A stretch of DNA of 64,000 nt from CAWAHD01 sp963781785. Lineage in GTDB: Bacteria; Planctomycetota; Planctomycetia; Isosphaerales; Isosphaeraceae. The stretch is from contig CAWAHD010000002.1 in assembly GCA_963781785.1 (NCBI GenBank), positions 2,666,001-2,730,000 of the forward strand, read 5' to 3'. This document shows, piece after piece, positions 48,091-57,640 of the stretch. Position 1 is the first letter of the stretch; every line of letters begins with the position of its first letter. The translations under genes and the position numbers were made by a program. The notes beneath the pieces are model-generated. The model was given only the letters and a program-made list of their open reading frames with translations, was not told where the DNA came from and made no database searches.

Positions 48091-51000
48091 ATGGGAACAT
48101 CCACCGAAAGTGAGCTGCGTCGTGAACCGCTGCAGGAACATTCGTACGCTATGGGGACGAATTCGCCGCAAACGAGGGTATCAGCTTTCGCCCAGGCGCC
48201 GCGCCCTCTCGCTCTGGAACAGTTGGAGATCCGTCTGACACCCTCGGTCGGCGGCGGCTGGATCAACAGCGCCCAATCCGGCGAATCGGGCGACGGCGTC
48301 CTGGGCCAGTACTACAACAATGCCGCCCTGTCGGGTACCCCGTCGTTCACGCGCTGGGACGACCGGATCGACTTCTCCTCGCCAGATGGCACCCTGGATC
48401 CCGGCGGCTCGCCCGACCCGGCCTTCGCTACGGTGGGTACCGAGGATTGGTTGGCCGAATGGACCGGTACACTGACCGCCAACTTCAGCCAGACGTACAC
48501 CTTCGTGATCAACTCCGCCGGCAACGGCGTGCGGCTGTGGGTAACCCCCGTTGGACAGCAGCGAGCCAATCCGCTTATCAATGACTGGACCGTCCACGGC
48601 CAGACGACCGACAAGGCCACAATGACCCTCAAGGCGGGACAAGACTACGCCGTCGAACTGGATTTCTCTCAGACCACCGCGAGCGCGCCGCAGGTCCAGC
48701 TTCAGTGGACCAGCCCGAGCACCCCCCTGGAGGACATCGAGCCCGTGACGCAAGTGGGGCTGAACTTCGGCGGCGGTGACGCGATCGAAGGTGACGCGCT
48801 GTTCGCCAACATGGTGAACGGAGCCGAAGCAACGCGTTGGTGGAACCCAAACTTTTCCGTTACCGTCCCCAGCGACAGCAACTTCTGGCCGGAAGAGGAT
48901 GCCGGGATCCTCCTCGGGACTTCCGCGAAGTCCATCGAGGCCGGGGGATCGTACCTGGTCGAGTTCACCGGAATGGCGACCGTGACCGACACGTCGCAGA
49001 ATGTCGATTGGTGGGTGGGCGGAACAAACCTGAACAGCGGCACGCTGCAAGCCGGGCAGGGCTACAATCCCAGCTCCAATACAACCACCGCCACGATGGT
49101 CGTCGCGCCAGGTCCGCAGCCCGGCTTCTTCATGACCTTCACGAACACCAGCCGCAGTCCAAACTCCCCCATGGACATCTTGGCGATCAGCGGCTCCAGC
49201 GGCACCGTCACGGTCTCTGTTCCATCCGTCGCGGGCATCGCCGCGAATCAGGAGGTAACCATCGGCGGCTCCACCGGTAACGCAGCCAACTATCGTGGGA
49301 CCTTTTTGATCACGAGCGTCAACACCGCCAACAACACCTTCACTTACAAGAACACAGCCAACCTGCCAACCAATCCAAGCGGCGCGACAGCGCTCGTTAA
49401 CCCGCAAAACGGCATCACCAACCTGTACGTGATGCAACCCTCGACGCTGGGCGGCAACACCCCTCTCCCCGTTGGGACTTTGTTCACCACCGCGGCACTG
49501 AGCATGGCGGCTGAGTACACGGCGCTGCGGATGATTAACGTGACTGAAACCGACGGCAACCTGACCTCCAACTGGTCCGACCGGACCCTCGTGTCGGATA
49601 ATAACTGGACCAGTCACGAGTTCAACAGCGGGACCGGCGTCAATACAGGAGTCTCCGGCGACGCCACGGCCGGCGTGCCGTGGGAGATCGTGGTGGCGCT
49701 GGCCAACGAGGCTGGCAAGGACGTATACATCAACGTCCCGTCTAATGCGTCGGTCAGTTACCTCACGAACCTGGCGGACCTGTTCGCCTACGGCAGCAAT
49801 GGCGTCACTCCTTACACCAGCGCCCAATCCGATCCCGTTTGGAAGCCGCTCGACTCGAACCTCAAAATCTACATCGAGTTCTCCAACGAGGTCTGGAACT
49901 ACGGCTTCGTCCAGGCCGAGACCCGTGCCGACGGTTGGGCCAACCAATTGAGCCAGCGCGCGGTCTACGATTACCTGACGAACAACCAGGACGACCCCCT
50001 GTATCCCGGTGGCGGCAGCAGCGCTTACAGTGATGGGGCGTTGCTCGCCGCCTACTGGGGCCTTAACAACAGCAATGACAGCTCGTTCCTGAGCACGTAC
50101 AACCCCGACCCCGCGCCGTCCACAGATGGCGGGTCTCCGGAGTACTTCAACAACTCCGGCTCCCGGAAAGGTTATGGCATCGGTGAGACCTGGGTCGGGC
50201 TGCGCGACGTACAGATCAGCAACGCATTCAAGACGGCCTTCGGTGAGACGGGTTTGAGCGCCGTCGACACGGACAGCCGGGTTCGCCCCGTGTTCGAGTG
50301 GCAGGCCGGCGGCGGGTGGATCGCCGCCCTGAGTTTTATCAGCGAGATGTACGGCGCGCAGCATCCGGTTAGCTATTACCTGTACGGCGGCGGCGGCGAC
50401 TGGTACGAGGACGATTATGCCGGCGGCTACAGTGATGTCAGTTTCGCTAACCCATCCTTCGTCGACGGTTTGACCGACTGGACGGCCAGCGGCTCGGCGG
50501 GGGTGGTCGCCAACGGATCCAGTTTGGGCAACCCCGACGCCCCGCCTCTTTTCTCGGCCATTGCCGTCACGAACGGGGCCACCGAGTCCGGCAACACGGT
50601 AACAATCACCGTCACGACCCCGCACAGTTTTGTCGCCGGCCAATCCGTCACGGTCTCTGGCGTCACGGTCAGCGGCTATAACGGGACGTTCACGATCACC
50701 TCCACCACGCTCACCACGTTCACCTACGACGACTCCCTGACCGGACTGGCGAATTCGGGAGATGGGACTGTCACCGGCACGGGCAGCAGCATGCAGACCG
50801 CCTATCTGCAGCCGGGCGCGAGCATCAGCCAGAACGTCACCTTCAGCGGCGGATACGCAGACATCGTGCTTCTCGCCGCCCAGACCGTGCCGGCCAGCTA
50901 CACGTACGGCCTCAACATCACCCTGACGCCCACGAACGGCGGACCGGACATCAACAATGGGCTGCACATCCCCGAAAGCGAGGGGGCCCCGTCCTATTCC

Positions 51001-53019
51001 GGCGCCCAGAATGCATTCGCCTGGGACCGGACCGAAGCCTTCTATACGGGCGCCTCGGACCACACATACACGGTGACCTTCACGAACACGCTGAAGTCCG
51101 GCACAGTCTTCGTCGACGGTCTCGCCATCCAGACGGTCAATGGGATGTTCAACGAAACCGCGGCCGCCTGGCAAACCATGAGCCGGAATCTCGCCAGCTC
51201 TGTTCAGGCGGACGTTAAGCTCGCCGCGGAGTACGGCCTGCATGCCGTCGAGTACGAGGGTGGCTTCGATTTCAACCAACCGTTGCACGGGTTCGGGTAC
51301 ACCTCCGACGTCCCCAACGTAGGCATGTATGCAAACCTTGACCCCCGGACCGAGCAGTTGGTGATCGACAGTTTCGACGAGTTTTACAGTGCTGGAGGCA
51401 CTCTGGCGATCCAGTACGAGTCCGCCGGCAACTACAATAGCTGGTCCGTGGCCGCGCCCACCTACTACGACTGGGACACGCCCAAGCTCGAAGCGGTGGT
51501 ATCCGTCGAGGAGACCGCGCATCCGGCCGCGCCGGCGAGCCTGATTGTCACAGGCATTCCGACCACCGACGTCGCCGGCGCCGCCGAAAGCGTCACCGTC
51601 AGCGTCGTTGATCCGTACGGCAACTTGGTTGTCGGCTACACAGGCACGATCGAGTTCACGAGCAGCGACCCGCAGGCCGACCTGCCGACCACTTACACCT
51701 TCACGGCGGCCGACGGCGGCCAGCACACCTTCACGGTCACATTCAAGACCGCTGGGAGGCAATATGTCAAGGCGACAGACACCACGGCCGCGAGCCTCAC
51801 TGGCACCGAGTGGAACATCACGGTCGATGCCGCCGCGCCAGCGTCCCTGGCGATCAACGGCTTCCCCAGCACCGTCACGGCAGGCACAGAACACAGCTTC
51901 ACGGTCACCGCGGTTGATCAATACGGCAACGTCACCCCCGGCTACACCGGCACCGTGCAGCTTACGACCAGCGATCCCCAGGAGGTGTGGCGATCGAGCT
52001 ATACTTTCACTGCCGCGGATGCCGGCACACACACGTACTATCCCACTCTCAAAACAGCAGGCGTGCAATGGATCAAGGCCGACGACGACGCCAACGGCTT
52101 GTCGGGGACCCTGTCCAGTATCGTCGTCAGACCGGCGCCGATCTCCGTGCTGGCGGTCGCCGGCATCCCGAGCCCTGATCCCGCAGGCACAACCACCAAT
52201 TTCACTGTTACGGCGACTGATGCCTACGGCAACGTCATCACCAACTACACCGGCACCGTTGAATTCACCAGCAGCGATCCTCGGGCCTCGCTGCCGGCGA
52301 GCTACACGTTCACGGCGGCTGACAAGGGCAATCATATCTTCTCCGCCACACTCAAAACGGCGGGCAATCAGGTGCTGAAGGCGACCGACATTACAACCAG
52401 CACCATCACTGGCACCGAGTGGAACATCACGGTCGATCCCCTCGCGCCAGTGTCGCTGACGATCACAGGCTTCCCCAGCACCGTCACGGCAGGCACACAA
52501 CACAGCCTCACGGTCACCGCGGTTGATCAATACGGCAACGTCACCCCCGGCTACACCGGCACCGTGCAGCTTACGACCAGCGATCCCCAGGAGGTGTGGC
52601 GATCGAGCTATACTTTCACTGCCGCGGATGCCGGCAGACACACGTACTATCCCACTCTCAAAACAGCAGGCGTGCAATGGATCAAGGCCGACGACGACGC
52701 CAACGGCTTGTCGGCCACCGTATCCAATATTACGGTCATTCCCGCGCCGGTCGCTGCGCTGGTCGTCGGCGGCACCCCGAGCCGTGAGACCGCAGGCACA
52801 ACGAGTAATTTCACCGTCGCCCCGACTGATGACTACGGCAACGTGATCGCCATCTCCATCGGCGTCGTCAACTTCAGCAGCAGCGACGGTATCGCTGCGC
52901 TACCGGCAACGTCTATCTTCAGCACCTCCGACGACGGCTCTCATTCGTCAGTCATCACCTTGAATACCACGGGAACTCGGTGGATCACCGACACCGACGT
53001 GGCCGACAAGCTGTCGTGA
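48091..53019 (+). CDS. Giant secreted protein: PA14, glycosidase-like core, Ig-like repeats
   Basis: 1642 residues from ATG 48091 (ATG 48151 also possible). Near the N-terminus LALEQLEIRLTPS is the planctomycetal LExLExRLxPS motif found at the start of their very large exported proteins. A PA14-like domain follows (GQYYNNAALSGTPSFTRWDD; WTGTLTANFSQTYTFVINSA), then a carbohydrate-active-looking core (GVNFGGGDAIEGDALF; IYIEFSNEVWNYGFVQAETR, with a Glu-Asn pair as in clan A glycosidases). From about 51530 there are five complete Ig/invasin-like repeats of about 100 residues (VDQYGNVTPGYTGTVQLTTS) and a sixth cut off at DTDVADKLS. It probably acts on or binds extracellular polysaccharide. The last repeat stops early beside a gene fragment. 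Confidence 0.75.
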   Translation: MGTSTESELRREPLQEHSYAMGTNSPQTRVSAFAQAPRPLALEQLEIRLTPSVGGGWINSAQSGESGDGVLGQYYNNAALSGTPSFTRWDDRIDFSSPDGTLDPGGSPDPAFATVGTEDWLAEWTGTLTANFSQTYTFVINSAGNGVRLWVTPVGQQRANPLINDWTVHGQTTDKATMTLKAGQDYAVELDFSQTTASAPQVQLQWTSPSTPLEDIEPVTQVGLNFGGGDAIEGDALFANMVNGAEATRWWNPNFSVTVPSDSNFWPEEDAGILLGTSAKSIEAGGSYLVEFTGMATVTDTSQNVDWWVGGTNLNSGTLQAGQGYNPSSNTTTATMVVAPGPQPGFFMTFTNTSRSPNSPMDILAISGSSGTVTVSVPSVAGIAANQEVTIGGSTGNAANYRGTFLITSVNTANNTFTYKNTANLPTNPSGATALVNPQNGITNLYVMQPSTLGGNTPLPVGTLFTTAALSMAAEYTALRMINVTETDGNLTSNWSDRTLVSDNNWTSHEFNSGTGVNTGVSGDATAGVPWEIVVALANEAGKDVYINVPSNASVSYLTNLADLFAYGSNGVTPYTSAQSDPVWKPLDSNLKIYIEFSNEVWNYGFVQAETRADGWANQLSQRAVYDYLTNNQDDPLYPGGGSSAYSDGALLAAYWGLNNSNDSSFLSTYNPDPAPSTDGGSPEYFNNSGSRKGYGIGETWVGLRDVQISNAFKTAFGETGLSAVDTDSRVRPVFEWQAGGGWIAALSFISEMYGAQHPVSYYLYGGGGDWYEDDYAGGYSDVSFANPSFVDGLTDWTASGSAGVVANGSSLGNPDAPPLFSAIAVTNGATESGNTVTITVTTPHSFVAGQSVTVSGVTVSGYNGTFTITSTTLTTFTYDDSLTGLANSGDGTVTGTGSSMQTAYLQPGASISQNVTFSGGYADIVLLAAQTVPASYTYGLNITLTPTNGGPDINNGLHIPESEGAPSYSGAQNAFAWDRTEAFYTGASDHTYTVTFTNTLKSGTVFVDGLAIQTVNGMFNETAAAWQTMSRNLASSVQADVKLAAEYGLHAVEYEGGFDFNQPLHGFGYTSDVPNVGMYANLDPRTEQLVIDSFDEFYSAGGTLAIQYESAGNYNSWSVAAPTYYDWDTPKLEAVVSVEETAHPAAPASLIVTGIPTTDVAGAAESVTVSVVDPYGNLVVGYTGTIEFTSSDPQADLPTTYTFTAADGGQHTFTVTFKTAGRQYVKATDTTAASLTGTEWNITVDAAAPASLAINGFPSTVTAGTEHSFTVTAVDQYGNVTPGYTGTVQLTTSDPQEVWRSSYTFTAADAGTHTYYPTLKTAGVQWIKADDDANGLSGTLSSIVVRPAPISVLAVAGIPSPDPAGTTTNFTVTATDAYGNVITNYTGTVEFTSSDPRASLPASYTFTAADKGNHIFSATLKTAGNQVLKATDITTSTITGTEWNITVDPLAPVSLTITGFPSTVTAGTQHSLTVTAVDQYGNVTPGYTGTVQLTTSDPQEVWRSSYTFTAADAGRHTYYPTLKTAGVQWIKADDDANGLSATVSNITVIPAPVAALVVGGTPSRETAGTTSNFTVAPTDDYGNVIAISIGVVNFSSSDGIAALPATSIFSTSDDGSHSSVITLNTTGTRWITDTDVADKLS
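51800..52715 (+). repeat. 609-base duplicated two-repeat unit in the secreted protein gene
   Basis: 51800-52106 and 52409-52715 are nearly identical over about 300 bases at an offset of exactly 609 (203 codons, two Ig-like repeats). Only a few substitutions were seen, for example in the segments starting 51861 and 52470. Neighbouring repeats in the same array are much more diverged, so this is a recent duplication or gene conversion. Confidence 0.85.
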
Positions 53020-53073
53020 TTGGACACGGCCATCGTTGGGTAATTAATGACGCGTTCCCCAGGTCTCCGCCGA

Positions 53074-53168
53074 GAGGTCCTCGAAGACGGCCAGCGGTGC
53101 CGGCACTGCGAGCATTACATTTCGAAGGAGGGCGCCGCCCCGGAGCGGAGGCGTTGGTGGATCACCGC
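53074..53168 (+). pseudogene. Fragment copy of the zinc-ribbon membrane protein gene
   Basis: Translates REVLEDGQRCRHCEHYISKE then PERRRWWIT, matching the intact protein at 46636-46902 from its REVLEEAERC to PERKPWWII. The first CxxC and the membrane helix are missing. It is wedged between the abrupt end of the secreted-protein gene and the end of the convergent kinase gene. Confidence 0.75.
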
Positions 53169-53179
53169 CGGGCACCGCG

Positions 53180-55555
53180 TCATTTGCCGGTCTTGAACAA
53201 TAACTCCTCGAACCGCGCCGTGAACGTCGCGCTGCTGGAATTGATGGCGTCCAGACCGACCTTGAGCCTGCCCGGCAAGCTGGTGCTGATCGGCTGGAGT
53301 TGCGTCCAGTGCAACCCGTCCTTGCTGGTGAACCCCAGGATGCGGCTGCCGCGACGCGCGAGCCGGAGATAGACCGTGCCCGGGTCAAGGTCGCCATTGT
53401 GGTCGATCACGCCGGATCTGCCTGTGTGTTGCTCGAAGATGGCGAAGCTACTGAAATACCCATTATTCAAGACGGCCCCGCGCTCTAACCGGACGAAGCT
53501 GTCGCCGCCGAGGGAGACGATGATCCCGGCCCCGTTGAAGGGGATCCCTCCCTCCCGGTTCGACCTCTCGCCCGGCGTGAAGTCGCCGACGACTCTGACC
53601 TGGATGTCGAAGTCGCCGACGACCTCGCGCAGGACCCGCGGGGCGTTGAACAGGCCGATCCCGGCGTTCAGGTCGTGCAGAGTGGCTGGGACGGTGATGG
53701 TGAGTGCGCCGCCATTTGCGTTGACTAGACAGTCTCCGACCGGGTCGATTACCGTGCCCCAGCCGACGATCTCTTTCACTCGCACGTCAGCCTTGAGCCC
53801 GGTCCGCTGGTCGACGGTCGTCGTGGGAGCGTCACTGGACCCCGGCAGCCACGCGACCTGGCCAGCTTTTTCCGGCCCGGGAGTGTTCGCCGCCGTGGTC
53901 GCTGCCTTCACGGGCGGTGCTTGTGCGGGAGGCGTGACGGCGGTGCGATCGTTGCCGCCGCGGGAGACATTTCCTGTCTTCTGGGTGGCCGCGGTCTTGC
54001 GCTCTTGCGATCCGGAGAACAACATAACGCGGACAAGAGCCGCCGTCAGGGCGACCGACGTCGCCCCCAGCACCACGAGCAGCACGACGAGTCCTTGAAT
54101 TCGCGGCCGGCGCCGGCGCGGCGGCCGGGCCCGGCTCAGCGGCTGGATCTCATCAGACACGGCCCCGCCTGCGGGAACGAACGACGTGGGTTGAGACGCT
54201 GGGCGGAAGTCCGTCACCAGGTCTGACAGATCCAGATCGGGATTGTACACCCAGTCCACGTCCTGCTCGGGGCGGGCGAACACGGACGGGTCGGCCTTTG
54301 TCCGGGCGGGACCGGCACGTTTGAGCGGCTGCTCGTTGAAGACCATCAGTTCTGGCTTGGATCGGGGGCCAGGGCGCCCCGATCCCGTCTTCAAGTCCGG
54401 AGCGGTCTTCGATGCTTCCAGGAGGGCGACCACCTCGTTCATCGAGCCCGGTCGATCCTCCGGCCGCTTGGCCATCATCTTCAAATAGGCCGCGTCGAGC
54501 CCGGGGGGAACATCCGGCCGGAGGATCCGCAGCGACGGCGCGGGCTGGCCCATGTGGGCCATGAGCCGGTTGAGCACCGTTTCACCCCAGAACGGTTCCT
54601 GGCCCGTGAGCAAGTAGTAGAGCGTGCAGCCCAGACTGTAAATGTCTGCCCGGTGATCGACGCGATGAGAATCCTGGGCCTGCTCCGGGGCCATGTAATC
54701 GATGGTCCCCATGTACACACCGCTCTCGGTCAGCCGGCTGCCCTCGGTCTTGCTGAACGGGTTGACGGCGTCGACGACACGGGCCAATCCCAGGTCGAGC
54801 ACGCGCACGGAGCCGGCGTGATCGAGCATCAGGTTGCCCGGCTTGATATCGCGGTGAATGATGCCTTTGGCGTGGGCGGCTTCCAGGCCGCACGCCGCCT
54901 GGATCAGGCATTCGATGGCCTGATTGAGCTGCATCGGCCCGTGCTCGCGGACGAAATGGTCGAGGTCGTGTCCCTCGACGTAATCCATGACCATGAACTG
55001 GACGCCGCGGTCCTCGTTTGCATCGAAAGTGGCGACGAGGTTGGGGTGCTTGACCAGCCCGGCGGTCTCGACCTCGCGGCGAAACCGGAGGACGGCGCTC
55101 CGGTCACGCGCGAACGAGGGCGGAAGCATTTTGAGGGCGCCGACGCGGCCCGACGGACGATGCCTCGCCTTGAAGACCTTGCCCATTCCGCCCTGGCCAA
55201 GCTTGTCCAGGATCACGTAGTTGCCGACCAGGAGGCCTCGTGTCTTCTTCTGATAAATCGCGGCGGCCTGGTACGTGGTCAGCTTGCCGGCCGCGATCAA
55301 TGTGCGAGAGAGCCCCAGAATTCCCCCGGCGGAATCGGCGGCAAAGGAGGCGAGCTCCGTCTCGTCGACCAGGCCGATTTCGACGAGGGCGCGCGTGAAT
55401 TCATCAAAGTTCGCGACGCCCGCAGGCGCGGGGTTGATCGGCGCGTCGCGGGCGCCGCCCAGTGCAAGTTCCGCGGCCTGAATGAGCGCCGCACCCTTCT
55501 GGATCCGTCGCGCAGGATCGTAGCCCGCGCCCTTCACGTCGTCGCCTGCCGGCAT
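53180..55555 (-). CDS. Membrane Ser/Thr protein kinase with extracytoplasmic lectin-like domain
   Basis: 791 residues from ATG 55555. A helical N-terminal region (FDEFTRALVEIGLVDETELA; GKLTTYQAAAIYQKKTRGLL) is the usual prefix of planctomycetal kinases. The kinase has ILDKLGQGGMGKVFKARHR, lysine in GALKMLPP, IIHRDIKPGNLML, VLDLGLARV (DLG in place of DFG), YMAPEQAQ and ADIYSLGCTLYYLLTGQEPF. A membrane helix follows (GLVVLLVVLGATSVALTAAL). The outer domain resembles DUF1349 or concanavalin-like folds (DFDIQVRVVGDFTPG; YLRLARRGSRILGFTSKDGL). It may sense glycans or surface ligands. It is divergent from the sigma factor gene, 401 bases away. Confidence 0.85.
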   Translation of the reverse strand: MPAGDDVKGAGYDPARRIQKGAALIQAAELALGGARDAPINPAPAGVANFDEFTRALVEIGLVDETELASFAADSAGGILGLSRTLIAAGKLTTYQAAAIYQKKTRGLLVGNYVILDKLGQGGMGKVFKARHRPSGRVGALKMLPPSFARDRSAVLRFRREVETAGLVKHPNLVATFDANEDRGVQFMVMDYVEGHDLDHFVREHGPMQLNQAIECLIQAACGLEAAHAKGIIHRDIKPGNLMLDHAGSVRVLDLGLARVVDAVNPFSKTEGSRLTESGVYMGTIDYMAPEQAQDSHRVDHRADIYSLGCTLYYLLTGQEPFWGETVLNRLMAHMGQPAPSLRILRPDVPPGLDAAYLKMMAKRPEDRPGSMNEVVALLEASKTAPDLKTGSGRPGPRSKPELMVFNEQPLKRAGPARTKADPSVFARPEQDVDWVYNPDLDLSDLVTDFRPASQPTSFVPAGGAVSDEIQPLSRARPPRRRRPRIQGLVVLLVVLGATSVALTAALVRVMLFSGSQERKTAATQKTGNVSRGGNDRTAVTPPAQAPPVKAATTAANTPGPEKAGQVAWLPGSSDAPTTTVDQRTGLKADVRVKEIVGWGTVIDPVGDCLVNANGGALTITVPATLHDLNAGIGLFNAPRVLREVVGDFDIQVRVVGDFTPGERSNREGGIPFNGAGIIVSLGGDSFVRLERGAVLNNGYFSSFAIFEQHTGRSGVIDHNGDLDPGTVYLRLARRGSRILGFTSKDGLHWTQLQPISTSLPGRLKVGLDAINSSSATFTARFEELLFKTGK

Positions 55556-55956
55556 GTTCAAGCCTCCCGAGGAAGCTGTGTCGCACGGCTTCGTCGCGGA
55601 TGGACCGCACCTGAGCGGCTCCATCAGCGGAATCAAACGAGGTCCCTCAGATGATCATGGGAGCAGCCTGGCTATCCTTCTCGTCCGGGGCGGGTCCTGC
55701 GCGGACACCCTGAATACGGACCCGGCACCGTTCGCAACGATGAATGGTCTTCGAATCGATGAAGTCCAGGTCGATTTGAATTCAATATCATACACAGACG
55801 TCCCATCCGCAGCAATCACCCGTTGTTATCAAAAAGCAGCCAGGGCTTGCGGCGGTGGATGCCGCCACAAAAAAAGATTTCTGCAAGAATTCCGTATGAC
55901 GCGTCGCACTTGCTGCATTCTCTAACCGATGCGGTCAGGCGGAGGAGCAAACGGAA
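55556..55956. other. Divergent promoter region between kinase and sigma factor genes
   Basis: No gene. A ribosome binding site GGAGGAG lies at 55941-55947 for the sigma factor. The two signalling genes share this control region. The segment 55780-55880 is AT-richer than the surroundings. Confidence 0.5.
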
Positions 55957-57541
55957 ATGATCCGTGTAAAGGCAAGCGCGGTTGGCCGGCAACTCGAGGC
56001 CCTCTGGACCTCGGGGACACTCACCGGCATGAGCGATGCCCAGCTTGTGGGTCGGTTCGCGGGTGTGCGTGACGCGACGGCCGAGTCGGCATTCCGTGAG
56101 CTGATGCAGCGCCACGGCCCCATGGTCATGGGGGTTTGCCGCCAGATTCTCGAGGATCCGCACGACGCGGACGACGCGTTCCAGGCGACTTTCCTGGTAT
56201 TTGTGCGCAAAGCCGGGTCGATCCGGGTGCGCGACTCGCTGGCCCCTTGGCTCTACGCAGTGGCGTACCGCACGGCCCGGCGGGCGCGGGCCATCGCCAC
56301 GCGATATCGCTCTGCCCACGTCGAGAACCTGGTGGATCCCATGGGAAACCCCGCCGCCGGCGCCGGCCACTTCGACCTGCGGCCCGTGCTCCACGAAGAG
56401 CTGAATCGGCTACCGGGCAAATACCGGGACCCGATCGTGCTCTGTCATCTCGAAGGCAAGACGCATGAAGAAGCCGCGCGGCTGTTGAACTGGCCGGTTG
56501 GCACACTCAGCGGGCGGCTGTCGCGCGGTCGTGAGCTCCTGCGGTCCCGGCTAAAACGCCGCGGCCTCGAGGTCTCACCGGCCGTCCTCGGGGGACAGTG
56601 GCTGACCGGCACGTCCACAGCCGTGGCGCCCCCCCTGATCGAATCCACCGTCGGCGCCGCGGTCGGGACCGCGGGGCCAGCGATTTCCGCATCAGTCCTG
56701 TCTTTGACCCAAGGAGTGTTGAATACCATGCTGCTCAACAAGATCAAAATGGCCGCGCTCGTCGTCTTGCTCGTCGGAGGAGTCACCGGGGGCGCCGGTA
56801 TCTGGGGAATTCAGGCATCTCAAGCGACGAATCGAGCGGACCAGGCCGACAAGCTAAACCCGCCCAAGGACATTGGCAAGGTCGCGGATCCTTCCCAGAG
56901 TGCCGAGTCTTCCTCCAAGCTCGCCGGTAAAGCCTTCGTTCCCGCCGCCCAGGGAAACGGCCCCGGCATGGGCTTGTCATTTCCGGCGCGTCGTTTAAAG
57001 AATTCCCCGAACATCGATCCCCGAAAAGTCCGGACGTGGATCCGGACATCGACCATGGTGCTCGTGCAATCAGCGGATCGCACCGCCTGGCAGGGCATGA
57101 GCCTTGAATTCGACCGGTACCGACCCCAGTGGAGCACGATCCGACTGCTGCCGGGCACCACGGCACAACCACTGGCGGGCGACGACGTCGCGGCTCTGAT
57201 GATCAAGGGAAAGACGATCCCGTCTGTCGCCGCATTCAGCCCCTATCTGGGACGCTGGTTCGAACAGAAGCTACGACAGCCGGTCGACGAGGAAATCAAT
57301 CCGGCAATCGGGCCGGGATGGGCACTCTATCAGGCTGGCAACGACTTCTACGCCTTCAGCTCACGAAAGGGGGGTTGGTCGGTTCTTCATCTGGACGGAA
57401 AAGAGCCTGCCAGCGTGTCGACCTCTCCACAGGACATCGAAGTCATGCAGGGGAACCGGCTCTTACGTGTTCGCCCTCAAGCAGGGCGTGTGGTCCGAGG
57501 GCGTCGAGGTCTACGTGCCGGCGCCCGCTGCCAGCCCTTAA
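55957..57541 (+). CDS. ECF sigma factor fused to a membrane helix and outer domain, one frameshift
   Basis: Residues 1-190 are an ECF sigma factor: region 2 (AESAFRELMQRHGPMVMGVC; DADDAFQATFLVFVRKAGSI; LAPWLYAVAYRTARRARA) and region 4 (LPGKYRDPIVLCHLEGKTHE; EAARLLNWPVGTLSGRLSRG). A linker, one membrane helix (MAALVVLLVGGVTGGAGIW) and an extracytoplasmic domain of about 230 residues follow. One extra T near 57461 breaks the frame; corrected, the end reads YVFALKQGVWSEGVEVYVP and stops at 57539-57541. About 527 residues. Such planctomycetal sigma factors carry their own membrane anchor, so release by proteolysis or conformational control is plausible. Divergent from a membrane kinase gene. Confidence 0.82.
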
Positions 57542-57640
57542 CGCGAACGCTCGCCGGCCGGCCAAGAACCGTCGCCGTGAGGCCACGACCCGCCCGCTGG
57601 TGTTCCGGAAATCACGCTCTCCCCATAACTCGTTGTTCCG

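Noticed and set aside
48181..52677. A 1498-codon open frame antisense to the giant secreted-protein gene
   Set aside because: It is the shadow of a GC-rich repetitive gene with few codons that give antisense stops; it has no start context, no family motifs and a composition that only mirrors the sense strand.
54554..55654. 366-codon plus-strand frame
   Set aside because: Antisense to the kinase domain with HRD and APE motifs on the minus strand.
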